A program made the position numbers and the translations under genes. Of a stretch of 64,000 nt of DNA, positions 20,285-34,000 are shown piece after piece. The notes under the pieces were generated by a model. It had not been told where the DNA came from, made no database searches, and saw nothing but the letters and a program-made list of their open reading frames with translations. The DNA is taken from NCBI GenBank assembly GCA_907163375.1, contig CAJQUW010003182.1, positions 1-64,000 of the forward strand, read 5' to 3'. Every line of letters starts with the position of its first letter. Within the stretch, counting starts at the first letter, position 1. The stretch comes from Prostheceraeus crozeri. Lineage: Eukaryota > Platyhelminthes > Polycladida > Euryleptidae.

Positions 20285-21180
20285 TGGAGCGCGGCCGTCT
20301 ATCAACAATCATTTGTTCCTATTTTTGGCAATTATTGAGCAGCAACTCTATGAGAATTAAAGAACTTATTTTTAGAATCGGAAAATCAGTTAGATATAAT
20401 GCTGTACTTCTGTAGTACATCTTGTAATAATTTGTTCCACGCTTTTCAATTTTATGCAGATTAATACTGAACAAACATCATTTTTGATACTACCAAGAAG
20501 TGTGTCATTGGCGTGATGCTTCTGTAATGAAACTCCTCATTGCATTCATCTTGAATCATAACAAATGTACTCCTTCATCATTCCGACATTGATATGTCAG
20601 ATAAAAATCTTTCTGACAACATCACGGTTATATCATTCTGTAAAGATGACATTTGCTTTCATGCATCGTCATGAGAACACTCAGAAGTCGGAAGTTGCAA
20701 AGTCGTGACTGAAATACTCACGAAGCGTAACTATGAGAAAGATGATTTTCTAATTGGTATATCTCTGGATTCAATAAAAAAAGTCGCAAGAAGAAAGTAA
20801 AGACTTGTCCTTATCAAATGGTTTCCACAATGAGGGCATCATCTTATTTAGCAATCAATATTTGTTATTCAGCTTGTCTTAAATCAATTCTCATAATGAA
20901 TTTGTAAGTTAACAGCTGAAAAAATATTGATAGCAAAATTTCGCAATCACAACCTTCAATAAATCCTATGCCTCTCTTGATTTTTCACTCAATTGAGCAA
21001 TCATGATTCATTTGGAGGTCTAAGAAGAAACCAAGAATCCTTGTTCTCTGGTAAGAATTTTGGATAGTCTTCATAGAACGGTGTGGAACCGAAGTATGTC
21101 GATCGATAAACTTTGCAAAATTTAACTTCACAGGTTTGATTATTGGGAACAAAGATATCATATGCCATCACAAAAAAATT
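20285..21180. other. Non-coding gap
   Basis: No gene, repeat or regulatory structure was identified. Confidence 0.5.
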
Positions 21181-21184
21181 CAGA

Positions 21185-22000
21185 GGCGGACTCAGCGGGA
21201 GCTGCTCTTTGCAGATGACCTGGTGGTGATACCTGAAGGAAAAGAAGACCTGCAAGAAAACTGATTGAAGTGGCAAAGTGGAATGGAAAACACGGACTGA
21301 AAGTAAACAAACAGAAAACGGAAATCATGGTATGCAACAGAAACCAAAGGAAGGCCAGAATTGTCGACAGGGATGGACAGGAGCTATATCAAGTCGAAGC
21401 TTTCAAATACCTGGGAGTGACCTTGAGTGAAACAGAAGGATCAGAGTTGGCGGTGATGGCAAGAGATGAAGCTGCGAGGAATAAATGGAGAGAAGTGAGC
21501 AGAGTCATAGCGGACAAGAGGATGCCAAGGAAGCTGAAAGTCAAGATCTACAAGGCAGTTGTGAGACCAGTGCCTATGTATGGAGCGGAAGTGTGAGAGA
21601 TGATGAAGAAGGAGACGATGATGCTGGAGACAACAGAAATGAAAATTCTGAGACGGAGTAGAGGTGCTACAGTACCTTAATAAACAGACTGACAAGCGAA
21701 CTGATTCGAAGGGAGCTTGGAGTGGCCAGCATCTGCGAAAAGAGAGCAACACGCTTGAGATGGTATGGACACCTCATACGGATGGAGGTCGACAATCCTG
21801 TTAAAGTGGTGAATGAAATGGAGGTGAAAGGAACCCGAAGGAGAGGACGTCCGTGCATCATTGGTGCGATAATCTCCAGGAAAATATGACCAAAATTGGA
21901 CTCGAGAGAGATGCCTACGACAGAAGACGTTGGAGAAGCATGACATAGGCCCCCGACCCGGGTAACTGGCTGGAACAGGAAGGAGAAAAAGAAGAGAAAG
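21185..22000 (+). pseudogene. Non-LTR retrotransposon reverse transcriptase, 3' part, decayed
   Basis: The fragment opens with LLFADDLVV, the RT catalytic motif C (F/Y-x-D-D), near 21208. It continues through GLKVN..KTE and FKYLGV near 21270-21430, then through a KRMP.KLK.K.Y..VVRP..MYGAE segment to about 21590. After that come further C-terminal pieces, including RLRWYGHL near 21755 and a later GRP. At least one frameshift lies near 21270, an in-frame TGA at 21594-21596 sits where a tryptophan is usual, and more breaks follow. The 5' part of the ORF (endonuclease, RT fingers) is absent, typical of 5'-truncated LINE insertions. The 3' end is A/G-rich. Clade not assigned. Confidence 0.75.
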
Positions 22001-22180
22001 AGGTTTTGATTATTGAGAGATTAAAGGTTCATTGAAATTTGAAGAGCACTAACATTCTGACTCAATATAATAATTTACATGTGATACATTTTTAATGTGG
22101 AATTATCAGAGGGCCATTTTCCCATCGAATGTTAGTAATATCTGAATATTGACGAGAGCAATTTATTTAGCTATTCATTA

Positions 22181-23812
22181 CAGGGTTGGCTTTTTGCCGG
22201 CTAAAACTGATTTTTGTCATTAAGTGGTAAAAACCGGGAAAAACTGGCAGAAACTGGTAAAAACTGGCTAAAACTAAAATTCCGAAAAATTAGCCTATTT
22301 GTTCACGAAATGATAGACAGCAAATTGGGTTTTAAGTATTACGGTGCATGCGCATTTGCAGTTTGCAACTCTTATCTTCCAAAACATGACATTCATTCTG
22401 TGATGGAACCACATGATTTGTTTTTACAGCGAACGACAAACGATGTTGTCTTTCTTTACGATTGCTCTGCCCTTTTCTTGTGATTTAAGAACAAATGTAG
22501 ACTTCAGCACCATTTCGACTCTTTGGTTCATGTAGCAGAAGCTGTTAGATACTCGCAGAATTATCATCAAATGAATGAAAATAAATATATGAATAAAACT
22601 GGTTTATACATAGAAATTAATTAAGCAAACCACATTCTTCATGTGGACGAGCCTGATAATCCCACTGCATCTTCTGTGTTGAGTGTTAAGCAAAAATGCA
22701 GAGTGTATTTTAATAGTAGCTTAGGTTTCATCAGATCTAGATTCGAAAACTGGTCTCATGAACGCAGAGAGAACACTCCATCAAAAAGCCTCTGCACCGG
22801 AAAATCTAACCTCCCAAATCAAGCAATGTGCAACAGTCACTTAGAATGCATTTCTACTTTTTTTAGAAATATACTAGATGTACTAATGCTTGTGACTGGA
22901 GCAGAAAATGATGATTTGCAAGAACAAATAATAATTAAATAACATAGTTCGCACCAGCAGTCTTGATAAAGTGAGGTATAATGTATGTCTGAACAGCTTC
23001 AAATATAATCTCAACAAAAGAACATGTCCAGTAAGCAATTGTGACATTATTGTGATATACAAGTTTGTTTAAAGTTCTTGACATTTCCATCTTTTGAGCT
23101 CAAATCAAAACTTTACTCTCGGTATTAAATTCATTTAACATAACCTTATCGTCTAAATATGTGACGGTAAACTACCATGACATGAAAACTGTTGAAGGGC
23201 AAAATTTTTATTCTAGTCCTTCTGGGAATGCAGGATAAATTTCATAGTAATATTCGTGTAATCACAATGGGTATGGGACATTTGCCACAGATTTAGAAGA
23301 CAAGCCATTCTATGAGATCAGCAGGGAGGTCAATCGTAGAAACCGAGGCCAGATTTCTACATTTTCCTACCCTTCTAGCTTCATGGAATGCCTGTTTTCG
23401 ATCTTTATATAGAGCGAAGTGATTTCCTTCCAGCATGGATGTCTGTTGCATCTTACAATGAATGAAATTCGTAAAGCAATAAAATGCGTGCACGCTTAGA
23501 AGAATAATGCACAACAGCTTTATAAGAATATTTTTATAATAATTCATATTCTTACACCTGTACTTGGAACATATTCTTGATTGAATTACGATATTGATAG
23601 GTTTGAATTGTGAAAATACAGGCCTAGATGTTCATCGAATGATGAAAAAGTGAAATGAACTTATTGCGACTAACGTTCATCAATAAAGTAAGGAGTGACG
23701 ATGATCCACTTAAGTAGTAATGCTGGAAAAATAGTTTTAGCCAGTTTTTGCCAGTTTTAGCCAAAAAATTGCGACAAAAGCTGATGGTTTTTACCAGGTT
23801 TTACCAACCCTG
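22181..23812. mobile_element. Non-autonomous hAT element, 8-bp duplication
   Basis: The ends are CAGGGTTGG (22181) and CCAACCCTG (to 23812), with an exact 8-bp duplication ATTCATTA at 22173-22180 and 23813-23820, the hAT hallmark. Sub-terminal regions carry many AAAACTGG / GGTAAAAAC units in inverse orientation at the two ends, as expected of hAT transposase-binding repeats. The 1632-bp interior has only short unrecognised frames and no hAT dimerisation motif, so it depends on a transposase elsewhere. Confidence 0.8.
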
Positions 23813-23820
23813 ATTCATTA

Positions 23821-26455
23821 TCATCTCTACTAATCTCGTCACATGTGCGACCAGTTCATCTTGTTATTTACGGATTAATTTTTCTTGATAATTCAGATAG
23901 ATGCACATTCTTTACTTATTTCGGACCTCACACAAGTTTAGGGTTGATCAAATTTCTACTTGCATCCCTATTACCAAACTTTAATTAAAAAGTGGATCAT
24001 TGCATTGTTTAATTTATATTCATGCTTCTGGTTTTCTGTATAATGTTCATCACATTGAATTTTACAAATTACTGAAATTATCGAATAAAAGACATGGAAG
24101 AATTATTGAAAATAGAAACTTTGTAACCGTCTTCCCCTTCTAGTGAATCAAATCATGTTAGTATGCATTCACTTCATACTGTAAATACTGTCACTTTCTC
24201 ATTCTAGTTCATGAACCGGCATAGTATTCTCATATAATGAAAAATATGTATTTTTAAGTTCTCAGTTCAGTACCTCTTTCTCTTGTGAGAAGTTGATTAG
24301 ACAGGTAGCTAGTACAACAATACTCGGTTGGCATAATACTTAGACGAACATAATGTTTTGCAAAATGGAATGCAAAATGCGTCGATCATACATGTCTTAT
24401 ACAACGAATTTTTGAATAGCTTCAAACCTTTTTCAAGGATGTGGGAAGGGAACTTGCTCGTAGGAAAGGAAAGTCTGCATGTAGGAGCTTCTCCGAATGT
24501 TTCCTAACGTGTAAAGACCGACAGAGAAATCTGCTATATCAATAGCCATTCGGATACAAAACGAACACCCCGCATGTTGAGGTCACTTCAAATTAACCCT
24601 TCGATTTGACCTCTCGCAACCTTCCAACGCAAATTTCTCTCGTTGTCATGTTTTTGTTTTATATACGTATGCGTTGTCAGTAGCATGCCTTTTTTAAATA
24701 TCATTTTCATCGGTTGACACGATGATCTACTTAGCGTATTTTCAAAGTAGAACCTGAATGATTGGGTATTCGCTGCTGGTAACTAACTGCGTGCGGTCTC
24801 TTTGGAAAGCAATATTTTTTATTACAGTGTTTAATGAATGTAATAATATGAAAATGTAAACATCAATTTTTTCAGATGCTCAGATTTTAAACTGTGTGCT
24901 TGTAGCTTTCCTTTTTTTTATTGTTGCATGATCAAATGTGATAGGTTCTGTTCTTATTATTTTTATCGACTAACAACGCTTTCTTTCACATATCCAAAAA
25001 TATTTTTGAACCGCATTTCAGAGGATGCGTTAATTAAAAGAAATCATTACGAGAAATACACTATTTCTTTCAATTTACTAAGAGATCAATTATCGGAATT
25101 GAGTTCATCCATCAGTAAGATTGCTGCTGAATATTGGTAGCACTTATCTTTGTACAATGACGTTCTCTCATTTATCATCGACAGCTGCATATGAAATTGA
25201 CAGTAATGTATTCCCACCTTTCTTTTTCCTTTCATTACAACTTCCTGGCTTGGCAAACAGACACGTAGTATATAAGCAAATTGACCAACTCGTGTCTTCC
25301 CTCCTAGTGCATGGTAAAACAGCAAACTTAAATAGGTAGAATATTTATGTTTCAAATTGAGATAACACGATGCCATTCAAAAGCTTTGCCCTTTACTGAA
25401 GTCTCAGGGGATAATTCTGTCTTAGTTTGATTCAGAGGCTGATGATTCATTTTATAAATTATAAAAAAAGTTCAAATAAATGCTTTAATGTCAAATTATG
25501 CTAGAAATATTGTCATAAAAGACTTTCTCAGCTTGAAATTAAAATCGCCAAATCACCTTAGAGAATACAAATTAGTCCAGGGTAGATAGCATGAACACGG
25601 AAGACTTTTAATATAGAACATTAATGAGCAAATTTGCAATCTGTGAGAGTGGCTTGCGGATAAACAGCTGTAGCATTGATTTGAATTAAAATTATTCCAG
25701 CATTTTTTAAATATGATTCAATAGACCCTGTAATGAATCATTTAGAAATTGAAAAAAACTTGAAATTCATGTGTTTTACTTATTGAATGATAATTTAAAA
25801 GGCGGCATGCAACAACATGCTGTTCAAACAGAACTAGAATATTTTAAGCATTGAAGATCATGGTTATATGAGCCGTTAAGGCTTGAGCCTCTCCACGTAC
25901 CCGGTGTGTTCTATATGGAAAGGGCATCATCTTCTGATAACTTTTTATTGGAGCGCCGTGTACCTTTTCGCTAAAAATCCCAGTCATACACCGACTTGAT
26001 AAAGGTTTTTGTGAAACGTTGCACGACGTTCAAATACAAGTGTATAATGGCATCCGAACATGCCATTATCTCCTAAAGATTATCGTGTTGATCCTAATGA
26101 GAAGAAAATTGATGTTGCATTTTTCTTAGCCATTTCCTTCAAACTCAGCTTGGACGAACCTATACACCAAGGAATATATACCAAGGTTAATCCATAAATA
26201 AAGTTTTGCATAAAGTCGTTCTCGAGGAATATGTTCCCCGTTTATAAGTTTGGTTGTTTTCCGCCTCGCCAAATACTTTCCATCATAGGAATGTTAGACT
26301 AGCAACTATTTTCCAGTTTCGTATGCTTCCTTTTGTTCTCATATATCCCAAATTATTTTTGGTTATTTTTAGCTATGTTTCCTCACGTTTGGAGAGACTT
26401 TCCTTATCGTTCATTCGATAGGGTTGGCCTGGCCCAGCCTTAAACCCTGCTTCAT
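23821..26455. other. Non-coding gap
   Basis: AT-rich sequence of about 2.6 kb. Short frames have no recognisable motif. No repeat structure was identified. Confidence 0.5.
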
Positions 26456-26463
26456 GCAGCCAC

Positions 26464-27262
26464 CAGTGCTGTAGTTGTGGGGTAACGCGCGATAACGCCG
26501 TTATCCCACTGGTTTTTCATTTTCTACAGCATTACCCCACTGCTGAAGTCACATTTTAGCCTTATACCAGTGCGTTTTTGTCTCGAACAAAAATCTTATT
26601 GATGAATGTTTGGAACCATGATATTCTTTTATCTTATTCAATCTTGATTTTGTGGAATTTATTAACCTTAGCCTTAGTCACTTTCTTTGACGAGATAATA
26701 AGGGATTTCTTGAACAAAATATTGTCATCAGCAATTCTGATGCCGTATTACGTAGGGAGATAAAAGTAGGGTCGTCAGAGCCTAATTTTGGGATCCGGTT
26801 TCTAGCGCAAAACGGATAGATTCTTTTCTGTTTTTTCCGTTTTGTTGACTTCCACAAAAAGAATTTGATACAATAGTATTTACTCAAAACATTATACGTG
26901 TATTATGATTTACAGTAAATACAGTAAAGCTTTCGAGGCCTAAAAAAATGTTAAAGACTGGATTTCTTTCCTTTTATCAACAAGATAATGAAGAGGCAAA
27001 TGAGTATGAATTTCTTCTTGTGTCCAAAGCAAAAATTCGGAGAACTGATAATGATGGCACTCGTATTTCAATCTCATCTCAAGATTCCAAGTGCAGATCC
27101 CAACCTGACACAACAAACACATCAGCATCGATCTCTAAACGGAATGATCCATGTGTTGACGAAATTACAAAAGATTTGGAAACTGTTGAATTAATAGAAT
27201 TTTACAGAATTTTACAGGTATTTTACAGTTACCCCACTGATAAATTCAGGACTACAGCACTG
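26464..27262. mobile_element. Short hAT element with perfect 8-bp duplication
   Basis: The ends are CAGTGCTGTAGT (26464) and its inverse ACTACAGCACTG (to 27262), flanked by exact GCAGCCAC at 26456-26463 and 27263-27270. GTGGGGTAAC recurs just inside both ends. A short frame at 26988-27194 starts like the N-terminus of a hAT transposase (KRQMSMNFF..PKQK), but the rest of the gene is missing, so this is an internally deleted hAT copy. Confidence 0.8.
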
Positions 27263-27270
27263 GCAGCCAC

Positions 27271-28755
27271 AAGGTTCATCCCTGATGACTCCGAAAAATA
27301 GCGATCTTGTTTTGGTTTCTCATGTTTCTTGATTTCCACCATTCATAATTTTCGGTCAGCTTCTCGTCATGTCACATGCCGAGCTCTCATTTTAGTTTTA
27401 ATGGCAATTATAATTGATCATAAGTTTTAATTTATTTTCTATCTCTTTAAAAGTTGGGACGGCTAGTCATTATATGTACAAGTATTTCGTTTCCTACTCT
27501 GTACTGGGGCAAGCTCTATGTTTTTAGTATTAATTTATATTCATTCGCTCTTGACTTTAAGTTATAACTACGGTAGTTGTGTTTAACTTATGGGCATGTA
27601 CGAATTGGGAAAATAATTTACAACTTGTGCCATCCTGACACGAACAGAATGCATGAATAACATTATTGCTTCCTCAAATTAAAAGTCTATTTTTAATTTT
27701 AAAATTTAAAGTCTAAATGCAGGCAGAACATTTGCAATTGACGGCGAAGCTTCATGCATTTGTAGACAAACGCCTCAATTCCCTTGAATACTATTATGCA
27801 CGCATATTAGCCTGACCAAAACAGATTTCAGGACAGGAAAACGGTATCTCTTTGTCCTAACATCAACATCGTTCACATGCAATGTACGCAATGATTAAGA
27901 TTGAATTCCAAAATAGTGTTCAATAAATATTTTTGTTGAATTCAGCTTACTCTTGAGTGACAGCCTTCAGAGTTATTTAGGCCAACATATGTAGACCAAT
28001 ATTTGTTTACATTCATAGGCCAACATCCTACCAGCTCCAATGTGATTCAGTTATCACGTGATGTGCTCTCATTACAGATCAAAATATTGTTTCGTTTTTT
28101 CCTTAGCAAATTGACGTGATCCTATTTTAGAAGCAGATGTACAAGTAGCGTGATATGAGATGCACACCCTAGCAATACAAACATAGGAATATATTTTTAA
28201 TCTATGCATTTTGCATGTTGTGTAATTGTGCTTTCTGTATAAAAGTTTTGTTGCATTCATAGAACGCGACTTAATTGTCATCATCAAACTCAATTTTTGC
28301 CATTAATTCAAAGTGCTGATATTGATCTGCTAAATTATGCATGATTCTTGCACAGGTAGACGGCAGACTTAATTGGAGCTCTGAACTGCTTTCTAAATGT
28401 GTCATGGATCATCAAAATAGCAATTCTAAGCATTGGTGTGCTTTAGAGCTTGTGATTATATAAAATTGCGTAGACTACTTTGCATCAAAAAGTGATAATA
28501 ATACATTGGAGCAATGGGGTGCAGGAGACCCTGCATGGCAGGTGAAGCAAACTTTTTTCTATGGCAGGACAACCGGTAATTGTCATCTATAGTTTCACTT
28601 ATGACATAATGCACCCAGTTTTGGCAACGATAGAGAAGTTCTTTCATCGTGACTCATTTAATTTAACCAAATTGTACTATGTCAAAAACTTTCGTCCTCA
28701 TCTTCCGTGGCTTATATAGTAAAACGGAACAAATCAAGACAATAAAGAGTTTAGG
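27271..28755. other. Non-coding gap
   Basis: No gene or repeat structure was identified. Confidence 0.5.
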
Positions 28756-28763
28756 TCTATAAT

Positions 28764-29572
28764 TCACAACTTTAAAAGCAATGGGAAAGAGCTGGTATTA
28801 TTGCTTAATAAGATATCTGCGTCATAAGCAGCTACGAAGACTGATTCTGCAATGTGAGTTTTGTTCGTACGGGCGATGACGGAAAATGATTGTTCAAAGT
28901 TCACATGATTGTGTAGCGTTATTTCAGATGGTAAAGGGTGACCTGATACTAAAGCGGTTGATTTTGAAGACGATATGGCCAACATTTAGACGAAGAAGCT
29001 GACCGAATCGGTGTGCATGTAGATAGAAGATCCAATATGAAGATTCCATCCCGGTGTTAACAGCTGATGCTTGTACTACAAGCCGTTGTGATGTTGGTGC
29101 TAATTCTGATACGGCTGTGAGTAAGATGACTCTATCAGTGGAAAATTTTTAGTTGAGATGCAACCATTAGCAATTGTGTGGACGTGTCGAATACGCGTTT
29201 GTAGATGTCTAGTTGTCTCGCCGATGTAGCTAACACTTGTCACAACTGTTCACAAGCAAATTTGTAGACTATGTTCGAGGCGAAACAGCCAGACACTCTA
29301 TCTTTGCGATGAAGAAAATGAGGAGTTTTCATGGTCTTGAAAACGGGAATGATTTTACCGTTAATCAGATTTTCATTGAAACAATGAATACGGCTACGAA
29401 GTTCAATTTTCGATTCGTGAATATAGGGCAATTTCCAGTAAATGATCTTTTCTTCATGCTCATTAGCAACGTTTGTGCTAGACTGATCACATATATCATT
29501 GACAGTACTGCGAATAATGCTTGTGCTTTCAACCCTAATTGGTTGCTTAATTGGCTGATAGCCTGCTTTCAA
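28764..29572 (-). pseudogene. Penelope-like element remnant: RT C-terminus and GIY-YIG nuclease
   Basis: Read on the minus strand from 29572. First comes an LPYI..S..EL..RI segment, then VFKT......F.RKDR, then SNIVYKFACEQ (ending near 29240). In a shifted frame follows YIGETTRHLQTRIRHVHT near 29150-29210, the GIY-YIG nuclease core, and finally an IT.HNHVNFEQ...NTSSFPL tail to 28764. This order (end of the reverse transcriptase, linker, GIY-YIG with paired cysteines) is specific to Penelope-like elements. Several frameshifts and stops show it is dead. The upstream RT is missing: the Academ transposon begins at 29580, and no RT continuation is seen beyond its far end at 35978. Confidence 0.75.
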
Positions 29573-31027
29573 CCTTATTAGTCCGGCAGAATAATGGCAA
29601 AAATTGCCGAACCTTGTTTTGGAGTCTAAAGTTTTTTTTATTACAGAAAATCCTTCATTAGGTCATCTGGGAACAGAAACTGCCGGGTGCCCAGCTGGCA
29701 CCCTTGGGCAATTTGATCTAGAGGGCCAAATCCAAAATGGCGGCCACCAAACCTAAAAAATGCATTTTTGTCATGTCTTCGGAAGTATATGAGGTAGAAG
29801 TGCCAACCAAAGGCATGTAAATAGTTTTTTAGATATCAGGATTATAATTCTAACTTAGTTGAATCGACTCGGTGAGGCTACGAGCATATTCTGATAATAG
29901 TAGTATATTCATAAGTAGTATTTATGCTACAACCATAATAATAATAGTAATATTTGCAATAATAATTTTGATGATATGGATAGAATGCATGAAGTAGATG
30001 CAGCCTATTGTAAACATGTTTCACTGTATATTTCCTTTCAGACGATTCATTTCTGCTTCCTTTCGTGTTTCGTCCGAATATTTTGGAGTATCATACCTGA
30101 ATGGATGGAAATGAGCGCTGGTGCTTATCAAGCGCTAAATGGGCCTGTGAAACATATGCAATTAATGTTTGGACTTATCTGACTTTTTGATGAAGTGATG
30201 CGTATAAAACTGCCTTCCCCCGTACATATCACTGAGCGTTCTTTGTCATTTTTACCCAGTTGTGAACTGTAATTTGTCTAATTTGTGAAATTTTATTATA
30301 AAATAGATGTCTTGTTTCAGAAAATTGACCTTTTTCTTCAACATCATGTATTATGATTCCTGTCAACAGGACATCTTATGTTGGTGGTGAATCTTTGCTT
30401 AGCAATATATCTGCGTAGGCTACATGAGCATGTGCATTTATCATTATATTGTCTGCAGTTCGTTGTACTACTTTGTCATTCGGAAACCATAGGAAGTATA
30501 TCCCCTATTAGCAAATGCGACTCAAATGCGACACAGCTGAATCAACTGGAAATCTCACTGATAACCAAGTCAATCGCATTGAGAAGGTGATCTGTCGAAC
30601 TGGAAGACGAGGCTCGCTTTTTATTCCAACTTTTTGTGGTGAATAGTTAACATCGTTCTTTGCTTTCACCGCCTCTGCACTACCAGAAGCAGTTTTCATT
30701 TTTACAGCTAGGCTTAATCAACTTACGTACGTGCGTATTTTAGAGATTTGTGTTCGAATATGCGGTTTGTTTTATCTTTAGGTACTACCATACTCCGTTG
30801 TGCATGTATCCATTTAAACTTCTAATTCTATCATAACCAAACGTAAGTATTTTTAAGCTTGATTGCTTAATGGTTCTTGGTTTAGAGAATGTCGATGTCT
30901 TTGTAAGTTCAGTAGGCTATAACATAGTGCGCTTCTTGGTGTAGAAATTAATGTTGGTGTCAGTAATGTGCAGTTTGATTGAGACAAGTATTTGAATTCG
31001 TCTTTTGCATTTTCAGATCATGAATTG

Positions 31028-34000
31028 ATGGACGAGGAATGTTACTTCAAGTGGAGGTATGCGTGTGGTGACAAGAGAGAAAGACTGAATGATTCCGGAC
31101 CGAAACGAATTGAAAGCATCATCAAATGCAGTAAAATTTATCTTGATGACAAACATAAACTGCTTGAAGACCTGTTGCGAGAAGATAATAACTGTATTGC
31201 TAAGTGTCATAAGAGCTGTGTCAGCAGGTATACCTCAAAAACGCACATAGAGAGACATATGAAAACAACGAAACGAAATGATGAATCCTCTCTGAATCCT
31301 CCACCAGTAAGAACACGAAACTCTAGCGGTACAATCTTCAGTTTTAGAAAGCATTGTCTCTTCTGTGGGGAAGACTGTTCTTTGGACAAGAATCCGAAGC
31401 ATCCTAGTACATGGAAGCCAGCATATTTGTGTCGCGAACTTGCCAAGAAAGGACAAAAGCCTTTGAAGCTATATTTGCTGGAAATTTGTGACTCGCGGGT
31501 TGACGACTGGGGTTGGGCAGTAAAGGCAAGGATAGAGGGAGCCATAAGTGACTTGCATGCAGCTGACGCACGATACCACGTAGCATGCCGATGCAAGTTC
31601 ATGGCACACAGATCTGTTATGTGTGCTACAAGCGTGACGTCGAGCGATGATACAGATGAGGCTTTGAATTGTCTAGTGAGATCTCTTGAAGAGAACACAA
31701 AGCACGTGTGGAGTTCTGTAGATCTGTTCAATTTGTATCAAGGCTTTGGAGGTACTTGTCTATCTCGCAGGAGCCTAGTTGCGACTCTCTCTGAATACTT
31801 CGGGACGGAAGTCCTAATGTTGAGTTCCCCTGGCATAGCGAATATCCTAATCTTCCGAAGTACTGCATCAACGCTCCTGAAAGTGGTCGACGAAGACGAG
31901 GACGATCTGAATGCTGCACTGACGAAAGTCTCAAAGAATGTTAAGAAGGAAGTGCAAGAAATTCCAAAGAACAAGCTTCATTATGAAACTGAAATGAGTC
32001 ATGAAATAGCCGCAGAATCCGTGAGTGAGACTGTACTCGCTTTACTCTCGAAGCTGTCCCCCAAATTAGATAGAACTCTACCTGCCATTCTGATCGGTTC
32101 CATCATCACAACTGCATTGCACAATCATCCGACGAGTCTTCAGATTGACCTGGGAATAGTTATTCGTGATTCGAAAAAACTTATTAATTTGATGCATGGA
32201 TTTGGCGTAACCTGCTCCTACGACGAAGTACTGCGCTTCAAAAAATCAACCGTTACTTCAGTAGCAGAGGAATTAGACTTGTCAGGAATTTCGGACGCGA
32301 ATAATGGGCTGATTCAAGTCATAGCTGACAATTTCGACGCAGACATAGCGTCTCAGAACGGTAAATTGTCGACCAATTCGCTAGCAGTGCTGTTCACTCA
32401 AAGTGAACAGCAATGTATGATGGCTGATCAACAAGATACACGTATTATCAAACGCATAACGAATGAGGATGTGCGCAAGTATGTAGAGTTCAATCTGGAA
32501 ATTGAGAGATTCAAAGGACCGAAGAAACCTGCATTACCACCAGAAGCCACGACAAGACCAGTGCTTTCACTGAAGATGCTCTCTCTGAAGGCGTTGTCAC
32601 GTCAAAGGGCTGAAGAAGGAGATACCGCTTTCCTGGGAGACATCATCCTCCAAGATCGATGTCCAGAGTACAATGGGTACAACACCGGCAGCAGTCGCCA
32701 AACAGGAATATCGCCGCAACCAAAAACCAAACCCATATACCTGCCTCTAATCGACATGAGGCCCTCTGATCCGGGTACCATGATGACAGCACTAGCAAGA
32801 GCACAATGTCTCACTGAGCAGACAGGTCAGGAATATGTCGTAATGACATGTGACTTGCAGTTGTACCGTGTAGCTCTGCAAATAATATGGACCTACCCTG
32901 ATAGATTCTCAAATGTCATTATGAGGCTCGGAGGCATGCATTCCCTCATGAGCTTCGTTGGATGTGTAGGAACGCTGATGACTGAAAGTGGACTTTCTGA
33001 TATCATGAATGAGGTGTTCGGAGGAGTGCAGAAGATGCTATCAGGAAAGAAATTTCCTCAAAACGTGAGGGCGCTATGACTTATTGTGGAGGAATTACTG
33101 AGAGACATCATGGGGGAGACTTCGATAACATGCAAGAATGACTTGATGAACATATTGGAGAAACTCAGCAGTAGCAGAAAGACTGCCAAATTGTGGGTGG
33201 ACGTTTTGATAAAACCAGTATTCATCATGATGATGTTCATCAGAGCAGAGCGAGAAGGAGATTGGCCACTTCATCTCGAAGCGTTTGCCTTAATGATGCC
33301 CTACTTCTTCGCCGCTGGTCATGTACACTACGCTCGATACGGCCTATTGTATCTCAGATCGATGGAATCACTCTCCCGAAAGGTCTTGGATCACTTTCTG
33401 AAAGGGGAACATGTCTTAAGACACAACCGTGGTGTATGGAATGGGATCTGGAGTGATATGTACATTGAAACTGCATTCATGAGATACGGTCACGGCAAGG
33501 GTGGTATTATCGGAATAACTTTGAAGCCTGAGTCATTGACGACCTGGGCATTGAGTCTTCATTTGTGTAGTAAGCTGGAATCAGATCTGAGTGAGATGAT
33601 AGATGGCGGTGGAGACGTTGTGCAGCTGAAGCATAAGGAAGAATCTCAAAGTAGAATTTCGAGTGACCAAAAGGACAGGAATGGAATACGACAGAGACTT
33701 TCATTATGTATCGATCCCCTGGACCCAAGCAGTCATCCCGACGGGATTGTGAATATAATTACAGGCAGGATCGGGCCTACTACAGTAAACGTTCACAATT
33801 CTGTCGAAGTTGGGCGCAGACAAATGTCAGAATTTGAATCAAGATGGCCAGAGGATTTCCACAAGACCATAAACAGAAAGATCACGACCATGGCAGTGAC
33901 GAGGAAAAATATCACAGTTGGTGGACGAAGAATCTTTGATACTTCCCTCATCTACTCTAAAGTCATAGGTCTACAGGCCAGCTCTCGGCAGGTTGATATT

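Noticed and set aside
19656..20415. Overlapping Cys-rich frames of 72-143 codons
   Set aside because: They translate the ATTTGTGGC repeats of the Mutator-like MITE.
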